Virus record (IMG/VR): IMGVR_UViG_3300032278_004286
Span: 1-38,588 of that record
Strand: one strand, 5' to 3'
DNA length: 38,588 nucleotides
Source of the DNA: a virus
A program made the translations under genes and the position numbers. Shown one piece after another: positions 15,234 through 23,258 of the stretch; the first letter of the stretch is position 1; the number at the start of each line of letters is the position of its first letter. A model generated the notes under the pieces. It worked only from the letters and a program-made list of their open reading frames with translations, was not told the origin of the DNA and did not search any database.

Positions 15234-16132
15234 TTCTTGACAACCACCCGGTAAGCGCCGCTGCCGAGCGCGGGGTTTGCCGTCACCGTGATGTTGTTCG
15301 CGTCCACCCGCGAGATTTCGCACAGGACCGTGTCGCCGCTGGACTTCTCGTAGACCTCCACCGTCACGTCGAGACTGTTCAGCGCGTGGTTCACGTTGAT
15401 GGACGTCGTGGAGCCGTCGCCGATGTCCGCGTCGTAGCGCCGGATTATCGCATCCGCATCATCCTGCAACGCCTTCACGGCGTCGATGATTTCGCGGAGC
15501 GTGTCGAACTCGCTGTCGGCCCCTGCCGTCGTGTCGATATACGAAACGATCTGCGTGTTCACCGCAGTTGCAAAATCGCTGATATCCGAACTGAGGATGC
15601 CCAGAAGCCCCTTGACCGTTGTCGGCCCGAGATAGCCCAACTCCGCAGTCGCTCCGGTGTGGTTGCCCAGAATGGTCTGAGCCGGCGCGTGCGCCATCTT
15701 CGCGACCGTCACCGCATCGTTGGTGATGTTCGCCGTGTCCACAGACGAAAGCGTTGCCACCGTGCCCAGCCCGAGCGTCGTCCGCATTGCCGATGCACTG
15801 GTGTCGTCCAGCAGCGTTTCCGCGAAGGCCGAGATTGTCGGCACGTCCACCGCTGCAACCGCCGTGGTGACAAACTCCGTCGTCGCGATCCGCGTGGAGT
15901 TGTTCCCCGCCGTCTGCGTCGGAGCCGTGGGGTTGCCCGTGAAGGACGGGGACGCCAGAAACGCGACCGTCTGGAAGCTGGCCCCGTTGTCCACCTGGAT
16001 CATGCCAGTGGACGTGTTGAAGATAGACCGCCCCGCGTTCCCCGCAGTCGGAGCGGACGACAGGTTTTCCGCCCGCGCGTCAACCAGTTCGTTGCCGTTC
16101 AGGTCGAGGTCGGACAGGACATTGAAAGCCAT
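15230..16132 (-). CDS. Phage tail fibre protein
   Basis: 300 residues. Typical fibre features: NELVDARAENLSSAPTAG near the start, SPSFTGNPTAPTQTAGNNST plus RIATTEFV (the common fibre repeat 'PTAPT-x-NxSTxIATTxFV'), and a C-terminal beta domain NVNHALNSLDVTVEVYEKSS ending YRVVVKK. It starts at ATG 16132 (TGATG with the upstream gene). Likely part of the adsorption apparatus near the gp10-like hub. Confidence 0.75.
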   Translation of the reverse strand: MAFNVLSDLDLNGNELVDARAENLSSAPTAGNAGRSIFNTSTGMIQVDNGASFQTVAFLASPSFTGNPTAPTQTAGNNSTRIATTEFVTTAVAAVDVPTISAFAETLLDDTSASAMRTTLGLGTVATLSSVDTANITNDAVTVAKMAHAPAQTILGNHTGATAELGYLGPTTVKGLLGILSSDISDFATAVNTQIVSYIDTTAGADSEFDTLREIIDAVKALQDDADAIIRRYDADIGDGSTTSINVNHALNSLDVTVEVYEKSSGDTVLCEISRVDANNITVTANPALGSGAYRVVVKK

Positions 16133-16455
16133 CAGATCACCCGTGCGCTTCCGGCGACTGCCGTGGAAAACGTGATTGTCAGGCGGTTGAGCGTCGGTTG
16201 CGCCTCGCCGCCGTGAATGCGGGTGCCGCCCGCGTCGTAGCAGACCGCCCCGCAGGGCCGGCCGAGGTTGTGGTCGATTGTCCAGATCGCCGCCGGGGTC
16301 GTCTGCTCGTGCAGATACCAGCTGATGGCGCTGTCACCGCTGCCGCCCGCGTCGATGGCCGAGGCGACGGAGGCAAAGAGCTTCTGCCCTTCCAGCGTCG
16401 GTCGCCCGTCCGGCTGGAAATACGCAATCGCGCTGTTCAGACGGGGTGCGGTCAT
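16132..16455 (-). CDS. Small tail-end domain protein
   Basis: 107 residues. The C-terminal half (AIWTIDHNLGRPCGAVCYDA ... LTITFSTAVAGSARVI) is the same kind of I-x-HNLG fibre end domain as in the next gene. The N-terminal helix (GQKLFASVASAI) may trimerise. Coupled to the gp10-like gene by ATGA and to the next by TGATG. Structural role inferred from position. Confidence 0.6.
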   Translation of the reverse strand: MTAPRLNSAIAYFQPDGRPTLEGQKLFASVASAIDAGGSGDSAISWYLHEQTTPAAIWTIDHNLGRPCGAVCYDAGGTRIHGGEAQPTLNRLTITFSTAVAGSARVI

Positions 16456-17903
16456 GCTTCCAGCCTCACTCGCGCGTCACAGAAAACGGGCAGATCCACA
16501 GGCGCGGCGCAGTTCAGCTCGAACACGAAAAAACGCCCGCGACCGAGCGCCCGCCAGACAACCCGCTTTGCGTATTCGCCCAGCTTTCCAAGGCTCCGCT
16601 GCTTCGCCAGACCCCACGTCTTGCCGTGGCTCTTCGAGACCCGCAGCCAGCAATGCACGTCCACCTGACGCGCCCGCGTGCCCGATTGCAGCAGATATTC
16701 CCCGCCAGCCGACATGAAGAACCCGCCGCCGGCCGACAGAAACTCCGGGTCGTAGCCGATGTAACTCGTGCCCCCGACCTGTCCGTAGAGTTCCAGTTCC
16801 GCGACCGTGAACCGCTCACCGCCCTGCCAGAGCGACCGCGACACCGCCCGCCGCAGCAGGGGCTGGCCGACATCCGCGTTCGTCCGCGCCAGCCGGTGCA
16901 GCTTGCCGAGGTCCGTCCCCACGTGCCAGTGACCGAACGCCTTGACCGCCGCGACAGCCGCCCAACGTGTGTGCTGCGCCCCCTCGCCCCGTTCGTGCCA
17001 CTCGCCCGTCGCAAGGTCGAAGCACCACGCGGGCCGGTCCCGAAAGCGGATGACGCAGAACTTGTGCCCCTCGTCCTCGTAGTAGAAGCACCGCATTCCC
17101 TCGCCGACAGCGACAGCGGTTTCCACACCGGTCGTGGATATCGGCTGGACCGCAGCCCCGCCCCCGTCCGAAATGACGTAGACCACACCGTCGGACCCGA
17201 CGAAGAACGCCCCGCCCGGCATCGTCGCCAGCAGGCCGTGCGATTTCAGCCCGACCTCGATTGTCCGCAGCGGCGTGACCACCTCCGACCCGCCGGTCAG
17301 CCCCCAGACCTCCACCGACTTCTCGCCGAACACCCACAGGTTCTCCGCGACAGCAACCGCCCGGATCACCTTGTCGTCCCGGCTCTCCTTCGTCGCGAAC
17401 GCCAGCGCGTCCAGGCTGTCGGGATCGGCCACCGCCGACCATTGCACCCGCCTGCCGCCGCGCTCCGTCAGGAACGTCCGCTGCCCCAGAAAGACCGCGC
17501 TGCCGAAACTGTCGAACGCACCCGCCGCAGGCTGCGTCAGCGTCTCGCCGTCCCAGACGTAATATCGTCCGCCCGCCGTGATGCAGACGTTGCCGTTGTT
17601 GCCGCAGATCGTCGTTTCCGCGCTGTCCTGCACCGCGCCGAGATCCGAAGCCGCCGCGCTCGCGTTGACCGAATAGAGCCGCCCGCCCGCCACCGCGTAG
17701 ACGATGCCCTCGATTTCCACCGCGTCCCGCATGAACACCGTGGACAGGTCCGCGAAGGCCTTCATGCCCAGCACGGACTTGAGGATGAAGCGTGTGCGGT
17801 CGCCGCCAGCCGGTTCGCGGTAGCAGTTGACGAGGCGAGAAGGTTCCGCCTGCGTGTTGTCCTCGTCGCGCCGCGACTGGCCGACCCACTCGACAATGGG
17901 CAT
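16452..17903 (-). CDS. P22 gp10-like packaged-DNA stabilisation protein
   Basis: 483 residues with the beta-propeller-like pattern of P22 gp10-type proteins: start VEWVGQSRRDEDNTQAEPSR then LVNCY, later repeats such as IVYAVAGGRLYSVN, NVCITAGGRYYVWDGETL, and VGSDGVVYVISDGGG. In P22 this protein extends the portal vertex after gp4 and closes the channel. Directly follows the gp4-like gene (TGATG), the same order as P22. The family call is strong on pattern and synteny. Confidence 0.75.
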   Translation of the reverse strand: MPIVEWVGQSRRDEDNTQAEPSRLVNCYREPAGGDRTRFILKSVLGMKAFADLSTVFMRDAVEIEGIVYAVAGGRLYSVNASAAASDLGAVQDSAETTICGNNGNVCITAGGRYYVWDGETLTQPAAGAFDSFGSAVFLGQRTFLTERGGRRVQWSAVADPDSLDALAFATKESRDDKVIRAVAVAENLWVFGEKSVEVWGLTGGSEVVTPLRTIEVGLKSHGLLATMPGGAFFVGSDGVVYVISDGGGAAVQPISTTGVETAVAVGEGMRCFYYEDEGHKFCVIRFRDRPAWCFDLATGEWHERGEGAQHTRWAAVAAVKAFGHWHVGTDLGKLHRLARTNADVGQPLLRRAVSRSLWQGGERFTVAELELYGQVGGTSYIGYDPEFLSAGGGFFMSAGGEYLLQSGTRARQVDVHCWLRVSKSHGKTWGLAKQRSLGKLGEYAKRVVWRALGRGRFFVFELNCAAPVDLPVFCDARVRLEA

Positions 17904-18562
17904 CAGTCATACCCGCAGAAGAACACGGACCCCTCGCGGTCGGCCGCAAGCGCCTCGGACAGTTCCCGCTCCGCCCTTGCAATCACGTTCGGCGCGTTGA
18001 CCATGAAATCATCCGCCAGACGCGCCGCCAGCCCGTAGACCACCGCGTCCCACCACTCGCCCGGCATATCCAGCGTGTCGTTCAGATCGCCGGGGGACGC
18101 CATGTCCTCCAATTCACGCTCGTAGGTGATTTCCAGCGTCTCGCCGTTCGCCGTCGCCAGCACGGGCCAGATATAAAGCCGTGCCGCCTCGCGCTGCCGG
18201 TCGAAATACCAGGTCGTCGGCATCCCCTGCGATGACTTCATCGGCAGGTCGTCGTATTCGTCCCGCGTCAGACGCTCCATCGGCGTTTCCACGGCCCCGC
18301 GCTTCAACCGCACGGAATGCACGCGCACCGGCCGCACAGGATCCAGCGTGTAACTTGCCGCTGTCGTCAGAGGCACCGACTGCGAAGCGTAGGTCCAGAG
18401 ATTGTAGCCCTTGTTCTGCCACGATTTCAGCATCCGGTTCAGCGCCCGGACGCCCTTCGCGACCTCGTACGCCTCCGGTTCGCTCTCCCCGTCCACCACG
18501 CCGATCTTTTCCAGCGCATCCGTGACAACCTCGCGGATGGTCTGCGTTCCGGTCACTGCCAT
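17903..18562 (-). CDS. P22 gp4-like head-to-tail adaptor
   Basis: 219 residues. N-terminus TIREVVTDALEKIGVVDGES followed by an ALNRMLKSWQNKGYNLW segment is characteristic of gp4-type adaptors that bind the portal after packaging. Mostly helical, with a WWDAVVYGLAARLADDF helix near the end. It is placed before the gp10-like gene as in P22. Starts at ATG 18562. Confidence 0.75.
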   Translation of the reverse strand: MAVTGTQTIREVVTDALEKIGVVDGESEPEAYEVAKGVRALNRMLKSWQNKGYNLWTYASQSVPLTTAASYTLDPVRPVRVHSVRLKRGAVETPMERLTRDEYDDLPMKSSQGMPTTWYFDRQREAARLYIWPVLATANGETLEITYERELEDMASPGDLNDTLDMPGEWWDAVVYGLAARLADDFMVNAPNVIARAERELSEALAADREGSVFFCGYD

Positions 18563-18571
18563 GGGGATACC

Positions 18572-18838
18572 TCAGAGCGCGTCCCAGTCGGGCGCGGCAG
18601 GCGTGTCTTCGCTGTCCGGCTGCTCGGGACGGACCCACGGCGGGGTCTGCTTGTCCTTGCGCCCCCGCACGAATTCCTGCGGGTGCCGAGGCTCGAAACA
18701 GTTGTTGGTCCCGCCCCCGCTGCACGTGCGGAGGCCGGTCCATTCACGGCGCAGCTGTGAAGAATAGAAGCGGAAGCCACACCTGTCACAGATTGCAGCC
18801 CATTGACCGTGCCTGAACGTATCTTTTGACTGGATCAT
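18572..18838 (-). CDS. Small zinc-finger structural-region protein
   Basis: 88 residues from ATG 18838. A CDRCGF pair (residues about 18-23), then C39 and C47 form a likely zinc site. It contains LRREWTGLRTC and EPRHPQEFVRG, a combination I recall from small proteins coded next to head-tail connectors in many phages. An earlier ATG at 18868 would lie beyond the divergent HNH start. Function unknown. Confidence 0.65.
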   Translation of the reverse strand: MIQSKDTFRHGQWAAICDRCGFRFYSSQLRREWTGLRTCSGGGTNNCFEPRHPQEFVRGRKDKQTPPWVRPEQPDSEDTPAAPDWDAL

Positions 18839-18856
18839 TTTGTAACCGCCTGCTAT
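18826..18856 (+). promoter_or_regulatory. Promoter of the HNH gene
   Basis: TTGACT (18826-18831) and TGCTAT (18851-18856) with a 19-base spacer. The start would fall near the ATG at 18867, so the message may be leaderless. It overlaps the first codons of the divergent zinc-finger gene. Weak-to-fair match by eye. Confidence 0.4.
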
Positions 18857-18866
18857 GTTCGTAGAC

Positions 18867-19499
18867 ATGCCACGCCCAGCTTTAAGCCTTGCGGGTCAAA
18901 CCTTTGGGTTGTGGACCGCAATCGAAAGAACCGAGAACATCGGCGCCCAAAGCGCTTATCTCTGCAAGTGCTCGTGCGGAGCAGAGGGTGTCGTTCGCAG
19001 CGTCAGTCTTAAGTCCGGGAAGTCCCGGAGTTGCGGATGCGCGGGCAGGAAAAAACTAGGGAACTCCGCGAGGAAGCATGGGCTTCACGGCCATCATTTG
19101 TATGGCACGTGGCGCTCAATGCACGAGCGGTGTCGGTCACCGAAGCATGTAGCTTTTCACCGCTACGGGGGCCGAGGCATTGCTGTTTGTGACCGCTGGT
19201 CAGACTTTACGAGCTTCTTGGCGGATATGGAACGCGGTTGGCGCAGAGGCCTGTCCTTGGACAGGATCGACAACGACGGGCATTATTCCCCCGAAAATTG
19301 CCGATGGGCCACGCCGTCCCAGCAAACACGAAACCGGGCACACCCAACCTCCCTCACCTTCGAAGGGCGAACCCAAAGCGTTACTGAATGGGCACGGGAA
19401 CTTGGGATCCGGCCCGCACTGATCTCCCAAAGGCTCTCACGTGGACACCCCGTAGAGAAAGCATTGAAGCCGCCAACGAAGTCCCGGCGGCCTCTTTGA
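18867..19499 (+). CDS. HNH-type endonuclease with zinc finger and C-terminal HTH
   Basis: 210 residues from ATG 18867 (18855 is an alternative). N-terminal zinc finger (LCKCSCG and SCGCAG). Central YGTWRSMHERC and RYGGRGIAVCDRW, then LDRIDNDGHYSPENCRWATP, the HNH-like core seen in free-standing phage homing endonucleases. The C-terminal TEWARELGIRPALISQRLSR is a helix-turn-helix. It reads against the surrounding late operon and lies exactly between two minus-strand genes, as expected for a mobile endonuclease gene. Probably cuts DNA of related phages lacking the insertion. Confidence 0.85.
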   Translation: MPRPALSLAGQTFGLWTAIERTENIGAQSAYLCKCSCGAEGVVRSVSLKSGKSRSCGCAGRKKLGNSARKHGLHGHHLYGTWRSMHERCRSPKHVAFHRYGGRGIAVCDRWSDFTSFLADMERGWRRGLSLDRIDNDGHYSPENCRWATPSQQTRNRAHPTSLTFEGRTQSVTEWARELGIRPALISQRLSRGHPVEKALKPPTKSRRPL

Positions 19500-19706
19500 T
19501 CAGCCTTGCGCGTCGATCAGTTCGTTGATCTTCGCCGCCAGCGAGGCAATCGCGTTCTGCACCGCCGCCTGGTTGTACGTGCCGCCGATGGCCGCAATCG
19601 TATCGGACGCCGTGCCGCCGCTGTTGTCGGTCAGCGTCGAAACAGGATCGCCGTTCTCGTCCGTGAACGGGGCGGTGACACCGCCCGGAAATCTGGTCTT
19701 CGCCAT
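19500..19706 (-). CDS. Small head-fibre-like structural protein
   Basis: 68 residues. MAKTRFPGGVTAPFTDENGD, then a linker TLTDNSGGTASDTIAAIGGT and a C-terminal helix NAIASLAAKINELI. This layout (short bind-in segment, loop, trimerising helix) is typical of short head fibre or decoration-type proteins. Ends adjacent to the stop of the HNH gene, on the opposite strand. Confidence 0.6.
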   Translation of the reverse strand: MAKTRFPGGVTAPFTDENGDPVSTLTDNSGGTASDTIAAIGGTYNQAAVQNAIASLAAKINELIDAQG

Positions 19707-19707
19707 G

Positions 19708-19782
19708 TCAGTTCCCCTTCTTCACGGGTTTGTCCTTGCCCTGCTTGTAGCCGGGCCGCTTCACGTCAGGTTTCTTCGCCAT
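19708..19782 (-). CDS. 24-aa lysine-rich micro-protein
   Basis: MAKKPDVKRPGYKQGKDKPV plus KKGN, nine lysines in 24 residues, with a GGAGG site five bases before its ATG. It lies between the capsid gene's stem-loop and the head-fibre-like gene. The strong ribosome-binding site argues for translation. Possibly a minor basic head protein; function unknown. Confidence 0.55.
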   Translation of the reverse strand: MAKKPDVKRPGYKQGKDKPVKKGN

Positions 19783-19800
19783 GTCGGCCTCCATGTGTGA

Positions 19801-19822
19801 GGGGGCGACCGAAGCCGCCCCC
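19801..19822 (-). terminator. GC-rich UUCG stem-loop after the capsid gene
   Basis: Minus-strand 9-bp stem GGGGGCGGC/GTCGCCCCC closed by a TTCG tetraloop (one G-U pair), starting 8 bases after the capsid stop. There is no U-tract after it, so it may be a partial terminator or a 3' stabiliser giving more capsid mRNA. Confidence 0.6.
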
Positions 19823-19829
19823 GTCAGGA

Positions 19830-20738
19830 TCACGCCGCGCCGGCAGAGCCATAGACCGCACGCGGATCGGTCCAGCCGACCGCGTACCGTTCATAACCCT
19901 TCGCCTTGGCGTTGTCGGTGTCGAAGTCGTTGTCGCGCTTGAACTCGAACGGAGTGCGCTGGAACGACTGGAGGCCGTTCGGAACGTCCGTCAGCACGAA
20001 CCAGGCGTCCTCGTCGGTCAGGTAGTGGTTGACCACCACACCGCCCGGCAGAAGGCCCATCGACTTCACCGCGTTGACAGCGTTGTTCGCGCTGTCGTTC
20101 TGGAGCGACGACTTCATGATCCGCTCGGCGTTGAACGCCTCGGACGGATGCACGACCAGCTTCCGGCCACGGATGGCGACAGGATGCCCGTTGTCGTTCT
20201 TCGCGGTCTCGATCTGCGTCAGCATGTCTTCCAACGATGCTTCCGACAGGTCGGCCGCGACCGCCAGTTCGTTCGACCAGTTGCCGGCCAGCGACGGATG
20301 GTCCGTCGCGATCAGCTCCTTGCCGTCCCCGCCCGTGTAGGACGAGTTGAACGCGCGGTTCAGGACGTTCGCGTGAACGATTTCCTTCGTGGTGTTGAAG
20401 GAGAACGTCAGCATCGCGCCCCGATCGAACGAACGCCCCTTGTACAGGTTGTCGTCCATTTCCTCGCGGGTCACGATGTAGCCCAGCGAGTAGGCGACAT
20501 GCGTGTACCGCTTGGTCCAGCCCTGCATGTGCGTCTCGTACTCCGACGACGCGCCTTCGGCTTTCACCTTGGCGAGGCCGAAGCCGGTCAGCTGCACCTG
20601 CTCCTCGTAGGCCATCTTCGAAGACTTCACGGTGAAGATCTGCGAATATTCCTTCGGGTGCTGGTTGTACGAACCCATGACGAAGGCGTTGACGCCCGGC
20701 CAGAGGGCCTTCGGGTGGTTACCCGTGGAGATAGGCAT
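19830..20738 (-). CDS. Major capsid protein (Mu gpT-like, HK97 fold)
   Basis: 302 residues. The sequence is like Mu-type/gpT-like major head subunits: a long N-arm with E-loop residues, HMQGWTKRYTHVAYSLGYIV and TREEMDD, then LNRAFNSSYTGGDGKELIAT followed by DHPSL, a highly conserved capsid motif, then a KLVVHPSEAFNAERI strand and a C-terminal KGYERYAVGWTDPRAVYG. A strong AAGGAGGG site precedes ATG 20738. It follows scaffold and decoration genes. Self-assembles into the icosahedral shell. Confidence 0.85.
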   Translation of the reverse strand: MPISTGNHPKALWPGVNAFVMGSYNQHPKEYSQIFTVKSSKMAYEEQVQLTGFGLAKVKAEGASSEYETHMQGWTKRYTHVAYSLGYIVTREEMDDNLYKGRSFDRGAMLTFSFNTTKEIVHANVLNRAFNSSYTGGDGKELIATDHPSLAGNWSNELAVAADLSEASLEDMLTQIETAKNDNGHPVAIRGRKLVVHPSEAFNAERIMKSSLQNDSANNAVNAVKSMGLLPGGVVVNHYLTDEDAWFVLTDVPNGLQSFQRTPFEFKRDNDFDTDNAKAKGYERYAVGWTDPRAVYGSAGAA

Positions 20739-20751
20739 TGCTCAGCCCTCC

Positions 20752-21336
20752 TTATGCGCCGGCAACGCCGTCAACGAAGAAATGGTTGTTCAGACGAACC
20801 ATCCACTTCGCATTGACGCCGATTGCGTTGTCTGCCGGGGACTGCGACAGGCCGACGATCAGAACGTCTTCCGTGCCATCGCCCGAGGCGGTTGCGGTGG
20901 AACTGTCGATCTCGATGGCCGACAGGCCCGTGGACGTGGACCCCGACGTGAACCCGGTCAGGTCCGCCGTGTTGCCCACTGCCGTGACAGCAAGGGCACC
21001 GCCCACGCTGTCCTCCTGGACCTCGAACACGAGGTCGGGGTCGTCCGCGACGTACACGTACCGTTCGGTCGAAGCCGCGCGATAGGTCGTGCTGTCTGCG
21101 GTCACCGGCACGATGCCGACGACGACGCCGAGAACCGGGTTGCCGGTCGCGACGTTGCCCGTCACCGACATGACGCCATCGGCGTCAGCCGAACCGGCAG
21201 GCTTGACCAGCCCACCGATGTAGATTGCAGTGCTGTCCCCGGCGGCGACGTAGTATTTGTTCTGCGCGCCGTTGTAGGGGGCACCGCTGAGATAGCGCGT
21301 CGGCTTCAAGCCGCGCGGCGCATCCGCGTTTGCCAT
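20752..21336 (-). CDS. Capsid decoration/head structural protein
   Basis: 194 residues, beta-rich, starting MANADAPRGLKPTRYLSGAP, then YNGAQNKYYVAAGDSTAIYI, and containing VLGVVVGIVPVT. This start and context directly before the major capsid gene match capsid-accessory or decoration proteins in similar phages. TAGGAGC serves as the ribosome-binding site. Precise role (cement or vertex protein) unknown. Confidence 0.65.
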   Translation of the reverse strand: MANADAPRGLKPTRYLSGAPYNGAQNKYYVAAGDSTAIYIGGLVKPAGSADADGVMSVTGNVATGNPVLGVVVGIVPVTADSTTYRAASTERYVYVADDPDLVFEVQEDSVGGALAVTAVGNTADLTGFTSGSTSTGLSAIEIDSSTATASGDGTEDVLIVGLSQSPADNAIGVNAKWMVRLNNHFFVDGVAGA

Positions 21337-21372
21337 TGTAAGGCTCCTACGATGTGAGGTTGAAGTGAGGCG

Positions 21373-21858
21373 TCAGCCTCGGGTCATCCGGATGCCCTCT
21401 TGCGGGACATACATCTGACCATCATCGGACGATCCGGGGGTCTGGCCCCGGCGCAGTCCGGCTTCGGTTTCATCAATACGGCGCTGACGTGCAGCGTAGT
21501 CTTCATCGGCGTAGGCCTTCGGCTTCCGAAGAAGCACGGTTTTCAGGGCGGCCCCGTTGCCCTGCGTTCCGGCAAGAATGGAGACGGTCGAGCCGTCCCC
21601 TGCCGTATCCTGCTTGATGGCCGCTTCCCGGTCGGTCACGACTTCCCAATCGTCCTGCACCGTCAGCTGGTGAATGCGGCCCCGCTCGTCGTCGTTCGCG
21701 AAGCGATAGACGTAATTCTCGCGGTCCAGTTTGGTTTCGTCCACCATCAGGCGGCGACGACGCCCCCCGAGGCTGTCGGAGTTGCGGCGACGGCGCTCCG
21801 CCTGCACTTTCGCAGGGCGACCGCGCTTCGGTGCTTCGGGCTGCTCGAAATCGTTCAT
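21373..21858 (-). CDS. Hypothetical head-region protein
   Basis: 161 residues from ATG 21858, which overlaps the scaffold stop as ATGA with GGAGG upstream. Basic Arg-rich N-terminus (PKRGRPAKVQAERRRRNSDS), then a mixed domain (YVYRFANDDERGRIHQLTVQ ... DDWEVVTD) like small proteins coded between scaffold and capsid in podoviruses. The N-terminus could bind DNA or capsid. No firm family. Confidence 0.65.
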   Translation of the reverse strand: MNDFEQPEAPKRGRPAKVQAERRRRNSDSLGGRRRRLMVDETKLDRENYVYRFANDDERGRIHQLTVQDDWEVVTDREAAIKQDTAGDGSTVSILAGTQGNGAALKTVLLRKPKAYADEDYAARQRRIDETEAGLRRGQTPGSSDDGQMYVPQEGIRMTRG

Positions 21859-22694
21859 TCTGCGGCCTCCTGCGACCAGTAATCCTTCGCGTAGTCGTCG
21901 AGGCTCTTGTAGATCCCCGCCTCGACAAACTCCTTCCCGGCGGCCCTCGCCTCGGCCGGCAGGCTGTTCACGCCCTTGCCCCGCTGCGCCCCGCCAAGCC
22001 CGCCACCGTCCACGCGGTTGCGCGGCTGCTTCGGCTGTTCGGCCTGCTGCTGGAACATGTGCGGGAAATACTGGCGCACGTGCTTTTCGGCATAGGCCAG
22101 CTGCTCCGAAACGGGGCGACCGACCATCCCGCCGGACTGGATCGCCTCGGCTCCGATGCGTTTCAGCACCGGGTCGTTGACCCACTTGCCGGCCTCCGAT
22201 TGCGCGTACTGCTCGACCTCGGGCGGCGGGCCGTCCGGCTGCTGCGTCGGCGGCTGCATTCGGTTGCGCTGCTGTTCGAGCCGGTCCCACGTCTCGACGT
22301 CGCCGCTCTCGACCGCTTCGCGCTGGCGCGTCCGCAGCGCCTCCATTTCGCGCTCGTATTCGGCCTTCTGGTTCTCCATCGCCCGCCGCATCGCGGCCTT
22401 GTTGGCGTTGTCGAGCCGGTCAAGCCGCTCTGCGAACGTCTCTCGGGTCGACTTCAGTTCGTCCCGAAGTTGCTTGTTCTGCGTGCTGGGAAGCTCCAGA
22501 AACCGCGCAGCGTCAACCCATCCGTCCTTGTTTCCGCGAAACTCGGACAGGGGACGCCAGCCGTACTTCCGGGCTTCTTCCTCTGCCGCCGGGTCCACCT
22601 GGACTACCGGCTCGCCTTCTTCCTCGGCCTGTTCTTCCTCGACCTGGCCTTCTTCCAGATCGTCTTCCAGTTCCTGCTCGATATCGTCGTTCAT
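21855..22694 (-). CDS. Head scaffolding protein
   Basis: 279 residues. Very acidic N-terminus (DIEQELEDDLEEGQVEEEQA), then YGWRPLSEFRGNKDGWVDAA, and a long coiled coil (about 80-155, Gln/Arg/Glu-rich). A Pro/Gln linker and a helical C-terminus follow. Acid start plus coiled coil between portal and capsid genes is the standard scaffold signature. ATG at 22694 overlaps the GroES-like stop as ATGA. It should direct capsid assembly and be lost before DNA packaging. Confidence 0.75.
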   Translation of the reverse strand: MNDDIEQELEDDLEEGQVEEEQAEEEGEPVVQVDPAAEEEARKYGWRPLSEFRGNKDGWVDAARFLELPSTQNKQLRDELKSTRETFAERLDRLDNANKAAMRRAMENQKAEYEREMEALRTRQREAVESGDVETWDRLEQQRNRMQPPTQQPDGPPPEVEQYAQSEAGKWVNDPVLKRIGAEAIQSGGMVGRPVSEQLAYAEKHVRQYFPHMFQQQAEQPKQPRNRVDGGGLGGAQRGKGVNSLPAEARAAGKEFVEAGIYKSLDDYAKDYWSQEAAE

Positions 22695-23014
22695 GCCTCG
22701 TCCTCGATCAGCGCCACAACATCCTTGTCCTTCACGATCCGGTATTCCTGGCCGTCCGCTCCATCGCAGAACGTGCCCGCGTGCTTGGCGATCAGCACCC
22801 GCGCTCCCGGCTCCGGCTTCGCCACACCCACCGGCCATATGCTTTCATCGAAGGCCATCGGCGACAGGGCCACCAGCGTTGCCTTCGTGGCCGAATGCTT
22901 GTTCCGCTCCCGCGTTTCATCGGACAGGATCAGCCCGCCCTTCGTCTTTTCCTCCACCGGGTCCGGCAGGACCACGACGTTGAACTCACAGGGGATTATC
23001 CCGCTCGAAAACAT
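22691..23014 (-). CDS. Phage GroES-like co-chaperonin
   Basis: 107 residues with the Cpn10 pattern: FNVVVLPDPVEEKTKGGLIL (mobile loop start TKGGLILSDET), a beta stretch ATLVALSPMAF, GARVLIAKHAGT in place of GDRVLFGKYAGT, and the end EYRIVKDKDVVALIEDEA, like GroES '...EYLIMRESDILAIVE'. It should cap host GroEL. Its place between portal and scaffold/capsid suggests capsid folding, like T4 gp31 in role. ATG 23014 has a GGAG site; 29 bases overlap the upstream gene. Confidence 0.85.
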   Translation of the reverse strand: MFSSGIIPCEFNVVVLPDPVEEKTKGGLILSDETRERNKHSATKATLVALSPMAFDESIWPVGVAKPEPGARVLIAKHAGTFCDGADGQEYRIVKDKDVVALIEDEA

Positions 23015-23258
23015 CCAGTTGCTCCATCGTTTCGATCATCGTTTCGAGGTCGGGGTCAAACGTATCCCCCACCCATTCCTCCATTCGGCGCAACGCCCGC
23101 AGGCGCTCCGGGGGCCACGGGTTGCCCGACCAGTAGGCCTGCAACGCCAGACGCTTCTGCACCCGGAACAGGCGCTCCTGCGCGTCCCGCATTGCCTGCG
23201 TCACCGGATGCTCCAGCCACGCTTCCACGTCTTCCCGAGACAGCTCGCTCAATCTCAA
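22986..23258 (-). CDS. Hypothetical 90-aa helical protein overlapping the portal gene end
   Basis: Starts with TTG at 23258. Product RLSELSREDVEAWLEHPVTQ ... QERLFRVQKRLALQAYWSGN ... ERLRALRRMEEWVGD is helical with a natural amino-acid mix. It overlaps the portal frame by 203 bases; in that overlap the portal translation becomes Gly/Ala/Pro-rich, suggesting this frame is the constrained one. No family recognised. Confidence 0.6.
   Translation of the reverse strand: MRLSELSREDVEAWLEHPVTQAMRDAQERLFRVQKRLALQAYWSGNPWPPERLRALRRMEEWVGDTFDPDLETMIETMEQLDVFERDNPL

Noticed and set aside
16446-18038. Long plus-strand frame (530 codons) opposite the gp10-like gene
   Set aside because: Arg/Pro-rich shadow of a well-supported minus-strand gene; no motifs.
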